Shown: in pieces, positions 27,581 to 36,432 of the stretch
Layout of the letters: every line of letters starts with the position of its first letter
Position numbering within the stretch: position 1 is the stretch's first letter
Assembly (NCBI GenBank): GCA_037133495.1
Contig: JBAXOA010000012.1
Coordinates: forward strand, 1 to 64,000
DNA length: 64,000 nucleotides
Source of the DNA: JAAFHB01 sp037133495
GTDB taxonomy: Bacteria > Bacteroidota > Bacteroidia > Bacteroidales > Prolixibacteraceae
Direction of reading: 5' to 3'
Translations under genes and position numbers: made by a program
Notes under the pieces: generated by a model
The model's database searches: none
Told to the model about the DNA's origin: nothing
What the model saw: only the letters and a program-made list of their open reading frames with translations

Positions 27581-28897
27581 ATGAAAGAAATTAACCGCAG
27601 ATCGTTTGTGAAAAAATCGGGAACTGTTGCCGGAACTACAGCTGCCGCAGCTATTATTCCCTGGAGTGTAAGTTGTAGTAATCCATCAGACAAAATAGGT
27701 GTAGCCCTCATTGGCTGTAAAAATATGGGATTTACAGATTTAAAAGCTTTTCTCGATGAAGAAAATGTTGACTGTATTGCCATGTGTGACATTGACAAGA
27801 ATATTCTCGAAGAAAGGGCAGCAGAAATTGAAAAATTAAAAAGCAAACGACCTAAGGTTTTCACCGATTTCAGAAAAGTACTTGAATTAAAGGAAGTTGA
27901 TGTCGTAATTATAGGTACGCCCGATCACTGGCATGCTTTGATGATGATCATGGCCCTTGAAGCAGGAAAACATGTTTACGTGGAAAAACCTATGGGTCAC
28001 AGCATCGAAGAGTGTCTGACCATGGTTAAAGCGGCCACCCGATATCCTAAACAAGTGGTGCAAGTTGGAATGTGGCAGCGAAGTTCGCAACACTGGCTCG
28101 ACGCTTCAGAATATGTCCGTTCAGGGAAATTAGGTGATGTAAACCTTGTTAAGGCCTGGATTTACAAAGGGATGGGAGAACCTGTTCCTGCTCAGCCCGA
28201 TGGCGTGGCTCCCCATTATGTTGACTATAATATGTGGCTGGGACCTGCTCCGGAAAGACCCTTTAATAAAAACAGATTTCATTACGATTTCAGATGGTTT
28301 TGGGATTATGCCGGCGGCGCAATGACCGATTGGGGCGTACACTTGCTTGATTTTGCAATTCACGGTATGAAGGCCGGTTATCCTGATTCAGTGGCACCCG
28401 GCGGTGGATGCTTTCTCAACAAAGGAGTAATTGAAACACCTGATATACAACAAGCTATATACAATTATCCCAACCACACCATGATCTGGGAATGCGGCTT
28501 GATCCCCCGTATGGGTCCATACGGAATGCACCACGGTGTCTCTTTCACAGGCACCAAAGGAACATTGATTGTATCGCGAAACGGCTGGCAGGTTGCCTCG
28601 GAAGTGAGCAATAAAGATCAGAAGAAATTTATTGAAGACGTTCCCAACCAACCACCGGCAGGTGGTTTAAAGGAACATGTGAAAAATTTCCTGAACGGTG
28701 TAAGAAAAGGGGAAAAGCCAAATGCATCAGTCGAAGTGGGCGCCCAAACAGCCATAATTTCCGAAATGGGAAATATCGCTTACCGTGCAGGAACGCTTTT
28801 GCATTGGGATGCACAAAACATGAAATTCGCTGAGGATGCCGGCAATAAACTCACAAAGCTGACTTATCGGGATCCCTGGAAACTTCCGGTATTCTGA
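27581..28897 (+). CDS. Exported Gfo/Idh/MocA-family oxidoreductase
   Basis: 438 residues from the ATG of MKEINRRSFVKK. The start has a twin-arginine-like signal (NRRSFVKKSG) with a hydrophobic stretch and an SC lipobox-like end, so export by Tat is likely. A Rossmann NAD-binding fold (IGVALIGCKNMG), EKPMGHS and a C-terminal substrate domain with FHYDFRWFWDYAGG follow. Family members act on sugars, inositols or glycoside-bound sugars. It lies 52 bases after the activator gene, so it may belong to the same transcript, perhaps acting on a methylated sugar before demethylation. That link is inference. Confidence 0.85.
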   Translation: MKEINRRSFVKKSGTVAGTTAAAAIIPWSVSCSNPSDKIGVALIGCKNMGFTDLKAFLDEENVDCIAMCDIDKNILEERAAEIEKLKSKRPKVFTDFRKVLELKEVDVVIIGTPDHWHALMMIMALEAGKHVYVEKPMGHSIEECLTMVKAATRYPKQVVQVGMWQRSSQHWLDASEYVRSGKLGDVNLVKAWIYKGMGEPVPAQPDGVAPHYVDYNMWLGPAPERPFNKNRFHYDFRWFWDYAGGAMTDWGVHLLDFAIHGMKAGYPDSVAPGGGCFLNKGVIETPDIQQAIYNYPNHTMIWECGLIPRMGPYGMHHGVSFTGTKGTLIVSRNGWQVASEVSNKDQKKFIEDVPNQPPAGGLKEHVKNFLNGVRKGEKPNASVEVGAQTAIISEMGNIAYRAGTLLHWDAQNMKFAEDAGNKLTKLTYRDPWKLPVF

Positions 28898-28959
28898 TTT
28901 TTGGCTGTTAATACATAGGTGCTACAACAACCGTTTCTTAGGCTTATGCCTGATTGACC

Positions 28960-29125
28960 AGACCCTCAATTACTTAGACCATCAATCACTTAGACCCTCA
29001 ATTACTTAGACCCTCAAGGTTTTAGAAACCTTGAGGGTCTGGACTATCAATCAGACCATCACTCAATTACTTAGACCATCAATCACTTAGACCCTCAAAG
29101 TTTCAAAAACCTTGAGGGTCTGAAT
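28960..29125. repeat. Dispersed CCCTCAAGG palindromes with tandem spacers
   Basis: Two long hairpins, 29008-29040 and 29089-29121, have AGACCCTCAAGGTTT-type arms (the second with one mismatch). Between and before them are direct repeats of ACTTAGACCATCAATC and ACCCTCAATTACTTAG. The block lies between convergent genes and could stop transcription from both sides. The same core palindrome recurs at 51408-51440. Confidence 0.75.
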
Positions 29126-29146
29126 CATCAATCAATTAACATTATA

Positions 29147-31846
29147 TTACCTGATCGTAAAAACATAACTTCCTGCTTTAAGATGAATTATCTTTATTCC
29201 GTTGGAATTTTGCTCCATCTTAATTGCACTATTCCCATCTAATCTTATGTTATTTTCGCTTACCTTCTCCCCTTTCAAAGAAAGTACGGCTGTGCTGTTT
29301 GGTGGAATAATTACCCGGTATTCGACTTTCTTACCTGTTCTTTTCCATGATGAGAGAATCATTCCATACGGACCGGTATGACTGGCTTCAAAACTGTTGA
29401 GTCCTTTTACAAAATCAGGCTTCAGAATAATATTTTTAAATCCGGGCTGCTGTTCATCCGGATATATTCCACCCAAGGATTTATAAAACCATGCCCCAAT
29501 CTCCCCAAACATAATATGATTAAGAGAGATATCTGATTTCGCATTGATCGGCCAGTTTTCATACAAGGTTGTGGCTCCGTTCACAATCCACCATCCCCAC
29601 GACGGGAAGGTTTTCTGTAAAGCCAGCTCGTAAGCCAGATCGGCATAACCATTTGCACTTAAGGCGTTTAAAATAGTCTTGGTTCCAAGTAATCCCACAT
29701 CAAGGTGTTTGCCGTCAGCAATAACACGGTTGGCCAGATTTTCTGCCACTTTGCCGCGCAATTCTTCAGGAACAACTCCCCAATGGAGCGGTGCGGATAA
29801 CTCAGTTTGAAAACCGCTGCCATATATTCCGGTTTCCCGGTTCAGGTATTTTGCATTTATCGCATCTTTAATCTTTATTGCCAGGGCTGAATATTTCTCA
29901 TGATCGGCAGATTTACCTAAGATTGTGGCAGTTTTGGCAAGTATGCCAGCATCTGTAAAATAAAATAGTGAAGAAGTCAATTCTTTGGGAGCCTTGGATT
30001 TAACCGGTATCCAATCACCTAACCCCCAATCAGTTAATCCCGTCGGGCTAATCCGGGTGATGTGATCGACGTAGCGGCTGATATTGTCATAGCAATCGGT
30101 TAGTAATTTGGAATCACCGTAAAAAAGGTAGATATTCCATGGGATAATAGCAATTGTGCTGGTCCAGTCGGGGCCGTTAGCCCAGGTATAACCCCAGCCA
30201 CTTGTCGGAATGATTGCAGGCAGAACTCCGTTTGGCTGTTGCTCATCGCGGTGATCGGCCAACCATTTTTCATAAACAGTAATCCCATCGAAATTATAAA
30301 GACCAACCTCAATGGCGGTATGTGCATCTCCAGTCCAGCCGTTTTTTTCGCGTTGTGGACAATCTGTAGGATAGCCAAATAAGTTGGATAAATAAGAATT
30401 ATTGGTTGCTTTCCAGATTTTATTCAGAATGGTATCTGACGATTGAATATACCCGATGGCAGGCACATCGCTGTGCATAAAATAGCCTGTCAGACTTTCT
30501 TTTTTAAGCTCAACAGGCTTTTCGCAGATCACTTCAACATATTGAAAACCCTTGTAGTTAAATGAAGGTTTAAAAGTCTCCTCACCCACTCCGCTCAGCG
30601 TATAAATATCAGTTCCAAATGGATCAAGGTCATTGGTAGGTCGGTAATGTGCATCAATATTTGATTGATCGACCAATCCATCTGCACCAAGCCTTTCTCC
30701 GTGTTTCAACCGAATAACTGTTCCGGCAGCACCCTTCACTTTAAGCTGGGTTACGCCGGCAATATTGCGGCCAAGGTTAAAAAGATAATGAGAATCACTC
30801 AATCTGGTCATACTTAAAGCCGCAATTTCCTCAACATCCCTGATTGGCTGGAGCGATTGAGCCACAACCTTCATCGAAGGAACATTCACAGGAATGGCGT
30901 TTTTCCAGGTAGCATCATCAAATCCCGTACTTTTCCATCCGGACTGAAACAACCTGGCATCAATATGTTCACCGGTATAGATACTGTTAAAAATGACAGA
31001 ACCAAGTGCCGTTTTCCAGTCAGTTCCTGATGTAATTGTTTCTGTGGAACCATCCGTATAGGTTATTCTCAAATCGAGACAAAAGCGAGGACGTGCCCGC
31101 CAGGGAGCCTGATCAAAATACCAAACTGCAGTTGATTGATGGTTGTACCAGCCATTTCCCAGCATAACTCCAACAGCATTTTTGCCTTCCTTCAGGAGAT
31201 TTGTAATATCATGAGCAACGTAAAGTGTGCGTCTGTCAAACCGGGTATACATCGGATCAAGCCTATGATTACCAACCTTTTCGCCATTCAGGTACAATTC
31301 GAACAAACCGCCGGCTGCCAGATAAGCCCTTGCCGAACGAATCCGTTTTACAGCAATGAACTCCTTTCGGAAAATGGGAGCCGGTTTCATTTGAATATCC
31401 CGCATATCGGTTATCCATGTCCCTTTCCAGTTATAAACCTCCATCATTCCTGTTTCAAAACTGTTTATAATCGAATTGACAGAAGGATCACCCGCGGCAT
31501 TCCAGATTCTAACTTTCCAAAAATAACGGGTAAAAGGTTCCAGAGGAGATCCATTATAGGTGACCAGCATTTTTGAGGCAACAATTTTTCCTGTCATCCA
31601 TTTATCGCCAGATCCGGCATTGACTTTCAATGAATCGGTTCCAACAACAATTTCATAGGCACTCTGACCTGCGTCCCGTTTATCATCTGTCATGTACCAG
31701 GTTAAACGAGGATGTGGCGAATCAATACCAATCGGATTCATCAGGTATTCACATCTTAGGTGGGCAATTTCACCGGAAGCAATTGAAATTTCAGAGGAAA
31801 AAAGAAGTGCTCCAAGGAGAAGGACCATACAAAATTTCGTTTTCAT
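29147..31846 (-). CDS. GH78 alpha-L-rhamnosidase
   Basis: 899 residues from the ATG that gives a signal peptide (MKTKFCMVLLL...SSEISIASG); the longer upstream frame is not needed. The order is beta-sandwich domains (HLRCEYLMNPIGIDSPHPRLTW), a jelly-roll region, the (alpha/alpha)6 catalytic barrel with DCPQREKNGWTGDAH around residue 495, SWGWWIVNGATTLYENW, and a C-terminal beta domain. It removes terminal alpha-L-rhamnose from plant polysaccharides, pectin side chains or glycosides in the periplasm or outside. It is convergent with the methyltransferase/oxidoreductase unit; 2-O-methyl-rhamnose glycans would link the two, but that is speculative. Confidence 0.9.
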   Translation of the reverse strand: MKTKFCMVLLLGALLFSSEISIASGEIAHLRCEYLMNPIGIDSPHPRLTWYMTDDKRDAGQSAYEIVVGTDSLKVNAGSGDKWMTGKIVASKMLVTYNGSPLEPFTRYFWKVRIWNAAGDPSVNSIINSFETGMMEVYNWKGTWITDMRDIQMKPAPIFRKEFIAVKRIRSARAYLAAGGLFELYLNGEKVGNHRLDPMYTRFDRRTLYVAHDITNLLKEGKNAVGVMLGNGWYNHQSTAVWYFDQAPWRARPRFCLDLRITYTDGSTETITSGTDWKTALGSVIFNSIYTGEHIDARLFQSGWKSTGFDDATWKNAIPVNVPSMKVVAQSLQPIRDVEEIAALSMTRLSDSHYLFNLGRNIAGVTQLKVKGAAGTVIRLKHGERLGADGLVDQSNIDAHYRPTNDLDPFGTDIYTLSGVGEETFKPSFNYKGFQYVEVICEKPVELKKESLTGYFMHSDVPAIGYIQSSDTILNKIWKATNNSYLSNLFGYPTDCPQREKNGWTGDAHTAIEVGLYNFDGITVYEKWLADHRDEQQPNGVLPAIIPTSGWGYTWANGPDWTSTIAIIPWNIYLFYGDSKLLTDCYDNISRYVDHITRISPTGLTDWGLGDWIPVKSKAPKELTSSLFYFTDAGILAKTATILGKSADHEKYSALAIKIKDAINAKYLNRETGIYGSGFQTELSAPLHWGVVPEELRGKVAENLANRVIADGKHLDVGLLGTKTILNALSANGYADLAYELALQKTFPSWGWWIVNGATTLYENWPINAKSDISLNHIMFGEIGAWFYKSLGGIYPDEQQPGFKNIILKPDFVKGLNSFEASHTGPYGMILSSWKRTGKKVEYRVIIPPNSTAVLSLKGEKVSENNIRLDGNSAIKMEQNSNGIKIIHLKAGSYVFTIR

Positions 31847-32119
31847 ATCATGACAATTTGTTAGTTCAGGTATTCGTTTAATTTTAATCCAATGATACCA
31901 CTTTTCGGGATAAAATCTACGATTTATCATAAAAATAATAGCTTATCTGATAGCTTTAATTCGGATAAACCGGCGGATGAAAAGGGCCTGACAGAGCCTT
32001 TGATAGTTAACTGTCAAACCAACATCAGACCCACATTCTAAATTAAAAATAAATCATTTTTTTTAACACTGATATTGATTATTTAACCTAAATTCGCATA
32101 CAAAATTTGATCTATATAT

Positions 32120-32854
32120 ATGCACGCATCTTCAACACATAATAACTGCGAAGTATGTAGTGGTTGCAAAGACGATTGTTGTCTTAATCCACTGGTTTGT
32201 GGTGAGTCACACATATTTAACAGCCTCAACAGAGAAGAGTTACGCTCAATAATGGAGAACAAGCGTCATATAAAATTCCGTGCAGGAGAAACAATTACAA
32301 AACAAAACACTCCCCTGACTCACCTTGTATGCATTAAAAGCGGAATGGCAAAAGTAGTTGCTGAAGGACCTAAAGGCAAAAATCTTATTATTGATATCAT
32401 AAAGGACAACAATATCTTCACAGGTGGCGGTACAGTTATTGATGACTCGCACCATTTTACAGTAGCAGCTTTAACCGATATTGAGTGCTGCTTTATCGAA
32501 ACTTCAAAAATTTTCACCTTTCTGTCGATCAACAGCGGTTTTGCAATCGATTTAATGAAACTTTATAACAGTCAGCACATCAAAATGCACAAAACGCTGA
32601 TTAACCTGATTCACAAATACATGCCGGGCAGAGTAGCCGATACGCTTCTTTATCTGAAAAATGAAATTTATTTGTCGAATCCTTATCAATTTATCCTTTC
32701 CAAGCAGGAACTCGCCGAAATGTCGGGTATGACAAAAGAAAGTTTTATTCGCAATCTAAAAGACTTTGAAGACTCCGGCATTATCAACCACTCCAGAAAT
32801 GCCATCCACATCCTTAAAGAAGAGGATCTTATCGAAATCAGCAGAAACGGCTAA
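32120..32854 (+). CDS. Crp/Fnr-family regulator with N-terminal cysteine cluster
   Basis: 244 residues. The first 27 residues carry six cysteines (Cys10, 13, 16, 20, 21, 27; CEVCSGCKDDCC), unlike the Cys spacing of classic FNR. A cNMP-binding-like roll (about 40-150) and a C-terminal winged helix (SKQELAEMSGMTKESFIRNL) follow. The recognition helix keeps the E and R of FNR but has Ile where FNR has Ser. The cysteines suggest an Fe-S or redox switch. The gene heads the cytochrome island, and TTGAC-N4-ATCAA/GTCAA sites stand before two cytochrome genes, so it is the likely regulator of that island. Confidence 0.87.
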   Translation: MHASSTHNNCEVCSGCKDDCCLNPLVCGESHIFNSLNREELRSIMENKRHIKFRAGETITKQNTPLTHLVCIKSGMAKVVAEGPKGKNLIIDIIKDNNIFTGGGTVIDDSHHFTVAALTDIECCFIETSKIFTFLSINSGFAIDLMKLYNSQHIKMHKTLINLIHKYMPGRVADTLLYLKNEIYLSNPYQFILSKQELAEMSGMTKESFIRNLKDFEDSGIINHSRNAIHILKEEDLIEISRNG

Positions 32855-32868
32855 TTGACATATATCAA
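32855..32868. promoter_or_regulatory. FNR-like box TTGAC-N4-ATCAA
   Basis: TTGAC-ATAT-ATCAA starts two bases after the regulator stop, about 265 bases before the first cytochrome lipoprotein. It overlaps a second dyad, ATATCAAT-TATGT-ATTGATAT (32862-32882). Binding by the adjacent Crp/Fnr protein is inferred. Confidence 0.5.
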
Positions 32869-32912
32869 TTATGTATTGATATAATCCTGTGTTATTCCTA
32901 ATATGAATTCGT

Positions 32913-32926
32913 GTTCAAGTGTGAAC
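32913..32926. promoter_or_regulatory. Perfect operator-like dyad GTTCA-AGTG-TGAAC
   Basis: A 5-base perfect inverted repeat with a 4-base spacer, the geometry of Crp/Fnr-type sites but a different half-site. It lies between the FNR-like box and the first cytochrome gene. A TACTTTTA stretch about 40 bases on may be the promoter's -7 region. Confidence 0.35.
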
Positions 32927-33132
32927 ATATCAACCCATTTTTCTCTGTTTATTTTAGTTGTATTTCTACTTTTACCGTAGAATATTTAGCAAAAGGAGTC
33001 GAATTTTCTGAAAGCTAAATCAAATAAAAAATATTAATAATAATGGGCATACTTAAATCATTAATTCAAAAACCCAGTTATGGGTTTACACAACAAATTT
33101 ATATCAATAATAACCTTATTACTCTCAATTTT

Positions 33133-34455
33133 ATGAAACTTAAAAATTTTAGCCAGCTGTTGTTTTTTGCGTTTGTAATCTTGTTTACAGCACAATCATG
33201 CGTCAAGGAAGGTCCGATGGGTTTAACCGGAGCCAATGGTAAAGACGGCGCAAATGGTGTGGATGCGAATGAAACATGTAAAATGTGTCATACCCCCGCC
33301 AAAGTTGATATCATTGCTACTCAATTCGAATTTTCGAAGCACAGTTTCGGAGAAGCAGCATTTTCAGAATCAGGAACTGTAGGTTGCGCTCCTTGCCATA
33401 CTCAGGAAGGATTTAAATACATGATTGCCAGCAAGGTTCCCAGCACTTTTACGCTGAATGCGACTACAGGTAAATATGCAAACGATTATAATGCAATTCC
33501 ATCCGCAGCATACGGCGAAATCGGCTGTTCAACCTGCCATAGTGCTCTGCATACAACTTATGGAACTGCAGACCTTGCATTCACAACCGTAGCACCAGTT
33601 CCTATGACAATGTGGGGTGGTAAAAAAATCATTGATCTGAAAGCAGATGGTGGTAAAAGCAACTTGTGCGTAAAATGTCACCAACCACGTCCTTTCACCA
33701 ATGCATTGACAGGCAATGTATTAGACTATGTTGCTTTGGCAACTACAACAGGTGTTGTATATGACGGAAATCCTACAGGAACTACCAACATCATCAAACC
33801 AAGCTACAGGACACATACCCACTACGGTGCGATTGGTGCTGTTTATGCAGGAATGGGTGGAGTTGAGTTTCCAGGTACATTACCTTATACCAGTTCAACA
33901 CACACAACAGTTGCTTCATGTCAGGATTGCCATATGGGAACGATTGTAGGCAGATCAGGCGGACACACGTTCAGCGCAGCAGGCAAATTTGATGGCTGTA
34001 GTGTTACAGGTTGTCATACCACAGCAATCACATCAGCTTCTACCACACTTTGGTTAAATCCACGTAATGAAATCAAGGCTCTTTTAGTAGCTCTTGCAGC
34101 AAAACTAACTGTTGGCGGTGTTGAAATTATGAACAGAAACGGTGATTCTGCAACCAATCTTTGGTACGGAATTACAACTGCGAATTATGACGGTTATTTG
34201 AATGTCTATGATCCTATTACTAATACAACCGCTCAGACTTACAATGCAAGCAGTTTCAGATATGTTGGAACTCCTCCTGCAACCTGGAGTCAGGCACAAA
34301 AGGATTACAATGCCACATTACCAATCCTTACTTTATCTTATGCGCAAATGGGTGCTTTGATCAACTTCCAGTTATGCTTAAGAGATTACAGTTTAGGTAT
34401 CCATAACTTTGCATACACCAAGGCACTGTTGACAAACACAATTGCCAAACTATAA
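33133..34455 (+). CDS. Multiheme cytochrome c lipoprotein with collagen-like stalk
   Basis: 440 residues from the ATG of MKLKNFSQLLF; a longer start adds an unlikely 30-residue tail. The lipobox is AQSC (Cys23). Six Gly-x-x triplets (GPM GLT GAN GKD GAN GVD) then form a short collagen-like stalk. Five CxxCH motifs (CKMCH, CAPCH, CSTCH, CVKCH, CQDCH) and one CX4CH (CSVTGCH) follow, then a heme-free C-terminal region of about 140 residues. The lipid anchor plus stalk suggests a surface-displayed terminal electron carrier. A terminator follows, then the monoheme lipoprotein and barrel genes. Confidence 0.88.
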   Translation: MKLKNFSQLLFFAFVILFTAQSCVKEGPMGLTGANGKDGANGVDANETCKMCHTPAKVDIIATQFEFSKHSFGEAAFSESGTVGCAPCHTQEGFKYMIASKVPSTFTLNATTGKYANDYNAIPSAAYGEIGCSTCHSALHTTYGTADLAFTTVAPVPMTMWGGKKIIDLKADGGKSNLCVKCHQPRPFTNALTGNVLDYVALATTTGVVYDGNPTGTTNIIKPSYRTHTHYGAIGAVYAGMGGVEFPGTLPYTSSTHTTVASCQDCHMGTIVGRSGGHTFSAAGKFDGCSVTGCHTTAITSASTTLWLNPRNEIKALLVALAAKLTVGGVEIMNRNGDSATNLWYGITTANYDGYLNVYDPITNTTAQTYNASSFRYVGTPPATWSQAQKDYNATLPILTLSYAQMGALINFQLCLRDYSLGIHNFAYTKALLTNTIAKL

Positions 34456-34477
34456 TAAGGTGATCACGTAAAATGAT

Positions 34478-34516
34478 AAAAAAAGACTTCTCTTTTTAAA
34501 ATTGAAGTCTTTTTTT
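34478..34516 (+). terminator. Strong rho-independent terminator
   Basis: Seven A plus GACTTC pair with GAAGTC plus seven T around a 13-base loop. It follows the heme lipoprotein by about 20 bases and ends its transcript before the next lipoprotein gene. Confidence 0.85.
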
Positions 34517-34540
34517 GTATTAACATTAAAAATGTATACC

Positions 34541-34918
34541 ATGAAAAAACGTACTATATTCCTTATTTCAATTTTGCTTTCTTTGTTCATCGCCGGCTGT
34601 AAATACGATTTCATTCTGCCGGTTAAAGTTGAGCCCCTTAGCGGTCCTGTTAGCTTTGCAAAACAAGTCGCACCTATTTTCTCAACGGACAGCAAATGTA
34701 TTTCATGTCACAAAACAGGCGGTCAGGCTCCCGATCTTACTTCAGCCAGCGCTTATGCTTCAATTGTTCCCGGTTTGATAAATACAGCAGCTCCGGCTCA
34801 GAGTTTAATTTACTCTTTCCCGGCACCAACCACAAGTACCCACACCTGGAAAAAGTTGTCTGCAGGAGAAGCCACTATCATTCTTGCATGGATAACCGAA
34901 GGTGCCAAAAACAATTAG
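34541..34918 (+). CDS. Monoheme cytochrome c-like lipoprotein
   Basis: 125 residues from MKKRTIFLIS (an ATG three codons earlier is possible). The lipobox is IAGC (Cys19). One heme motif CISCH lies in the VSFAKQVAPIFSTDSKCISCHKTGG pattern seen in small cytochromes c of Bacteroidota, and the end KKLSAGEATIILAWITEGAKNN resembles the C-terminal helix of these domains. It sits 25 bases before the DUF5777 barrel gene, so the two are probably co-transcribed. An electron-relay role at the outer membrane is inferred. Confidence 0.85.
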   Translation: MKKRTIFLISILLSLFIAGCKYDFILPVKVEPLSGPVSFAKQVAPIFSTDSKCISCHKTGGQAPDLTSASAYASIVPGLINTAAPAQSLIYSFPAPTTSTHTWKKLSAGEATIILAWITEGAKNN

Positions 34919-34943
34919 TGGAAACATTTAATATCTCGTAGAA

Positions 34944-35870
34944 ATGAAAAAAAATATTCTATTTATAATTCTTTTCTTCTTCATCTCAACATTTTCATTT
35001 GCCCAGGATGGGGCAGCTGATTCAACTGCTGTTGCTGGAAAAGACAAGCCTGTCCGGTCGCCTTTCGAAAGCGGATATCTCATTGAGGCTCAAACAACTG
35101 TAATACAGAATGCCCATACACTTGAAGCAGTAATCCAGCATAAATTCGGATCTGTTGAAAATGGCCATAAAGATTTATGGGGAATATATGCACCAGGTGC
35201 AAACATCCGGTTGGGATTGAATTATGTTTTGGTGAAAAATTTTCAGGTAGGACTTGGAATTACCAAAAAAAATATGACAACCGATATGAATGTCAAATGG
35301 AACATTATGCAGCAGACCCGGAAAAATACTTTTCCACTTGCAATTGCATTATATGGTAATGTAGCAATTGATGGAAGAAACATCAAAGACTTTGAGTCTG
35401 GAAATGTGCAGATAGCTCATCATCTGGGATCTGTTAATGCATTCGCATTCCCTGATCGCTTAAGCTATTTTTCTGAAATCATTTTTGGAAGGAAATGTAC
35501 TGACTGGTTGTCCCTTCAGGCCGCCATCAGCTTCACCCACTATAATGTTGTAGGTCAGCTTGACGAACACGACAAAATTGGTGTTCATTTTAATGGCAGA
35601 ATAAAAGTATCACCTCAGGGATCTATTTTATTTAATTATGACGAGCCACTGAAAATTAAAGATATGGCAGAGCAAAGATCCTGGACAAATCCATCAAAGC
35701 CTAATTTATCGTTTGGTTACGAAGTTTCAACCAGTACGCATGCTTTTCAGATTTATATGGCTACAGCAAATGGATTGTTACCACAGGACAACATCATGTG
35801 GAATCAGAACGATTACAACAAAGGTCAATTTCTAATTGGATTTAACATCACTCGTTTGTGGGGTTTTTAA
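34944..35870 (+). CDS. DUF5777-family outer membrane beta-barrel protein
   Basis: 308 residues with a signal peptide ending in SFAQ, then many amphipathic strands (YLIEAQTTVIQN, ANIRLGLNYVLVKNFQVGLG, IALYGNVAI, LSYFSEIIFG) and an aromatic C-terminus (ITRLWGF) as in barrel proteins. I recognise it as the DUF5777 type. It stands between heme lipoproteins and soluble cytochromes. This makes it a candidate porin sheath that lets a cytochrome pass electrons through the outer membrane, analogous to porin-cytochrome conduits in other bacteria. The function is inferred. Confidence 0.78.
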   Translation: MKKNILFIILFFFISTFSFAQDGAADSTAVAGKDKPVRSPFESGYLIEAQTTVIQNAHTLEAVIQHKFGSVENGHKDLWGIYAPGANIRLGLNYVLVKNFQVGLGITKKNMTTDMNVKWNIMQQTRKNTFPLAIALYGNVAIDGRNIKDFESGNVQIAHHLGSVNAFAFPDRLSYFSEIIFGRKCTDWLSLQAAISFTHYNVVGQLDEHDKIGVHFNGRIKVSPQGSILFNYDEPLKIKDMAEQRSWTNPSKPNLSFGYEVSTSTHAFQIYMATANGLLPQDNIMWNQNDYNKGQFLIGFNITRLWGF

Positions 35871-35946
35871 GCCTTGCAAAGTGATGATTAATCGGTCACG
35901 TATTTTATTATTTATTGAATAGTATTCACTCATTAAAAAGAGAAAA

Positions 35947-36369
35947 ATGAACGGAAAATTCAAAAATTTAATTGGAAGTGTTGCAGTAATCATGATCACT
36001 TTAGTATTGTTCGCATTTGTTGTTCCACAAGATCAGAAAGCAGCTGCAGCTTGGGCAGTCCCGGCAAAATACAAAAGCATGAAAAGTTCTGCAAAAGCTG
36101 ATGCAACTTCAATTGCAACCGGCAAAATGCTATATGCCAAACATTGCAAATCGTGCCATGGCGGCACAGGATTAGGCGATGGACCTAAGGCAGGCAGTAT
36201 GAAAACGAAGATGAATTCGTTTAAAGATGCCAAGTTTCAGGCTCAGACTGACGGTGAAATCTATTTTCAATCCTTTATAGGTCGTGATGAAATGCCCAAT
36301 TTCGAGAAAAAAATTCTTGATGAAGAAGAACGATGGGCAATCGTAAACTTCACAAGATCTTTAAAATAA
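35947..36369 (+). CDS. Small periplasmic monoheme cytochrome c
   Basis: 140 residues with an N-terminal hydrophobic signal (VAVIMITLVLFAFVVP) that may stay as an anchor. Then GKMLYAKHCKSCHGG carries the only heme motif, with a likely Met axial ligand in GRDEMPNFE and a closing helix EERWAIVNFTRSL. This is a class I cytochrome c fold. It is a close paralogue of the gene at 42338-42757, which stands before the NapC-type gene. Both probably shuttle electrons in the periplasm. A terminator follows. Confidence 0.88.
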   Translation: MNGKFKNLIGSVAVIMITLVLFAFVVPQDQKAAAAWAVPAKYKSMKSSAKADATSIATGKMLYAKHCKSCHGGTGLGDGPKAGSMKTKMNSFKDAKFQAQTDGEIYFQSFIGRDEMPNFEKKILDEEERWAIVNFTRSLK

Positions 36370-36384
36370 TATTCATTTTTAAAG

Positions 36385-36415
36385 ATGCTGAAGTCCAACC
36401 GGACTTCAGCATTTT
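36385..36415 (+). terminator. Rho-independent terminator
   Basis: ATGCTGAAGTCC and GGACTTCAGCAT form a perfect 12-base stem with an AACC loop, then TTTTC. It ends the small cytochrome gene. Confidence 0.85.
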
Positions 36416-36432
36416 CATTTAATAGCCCCGCT

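Noticed and set aside
28960..29125. Repeats resembling a short CRISPR array
   Set aside because: The units are hairpins and irregular direct repeats without uniform spacers, no cas gene is near, and the same palindrome recurs as a single copy elsewhere.
36385..36432. Upstream ATG for the heptaheme cytochrome
   Set aside because: It lies inside a perfect terminator hairpin; the ATG at 36433 begins a proper signal peptide.
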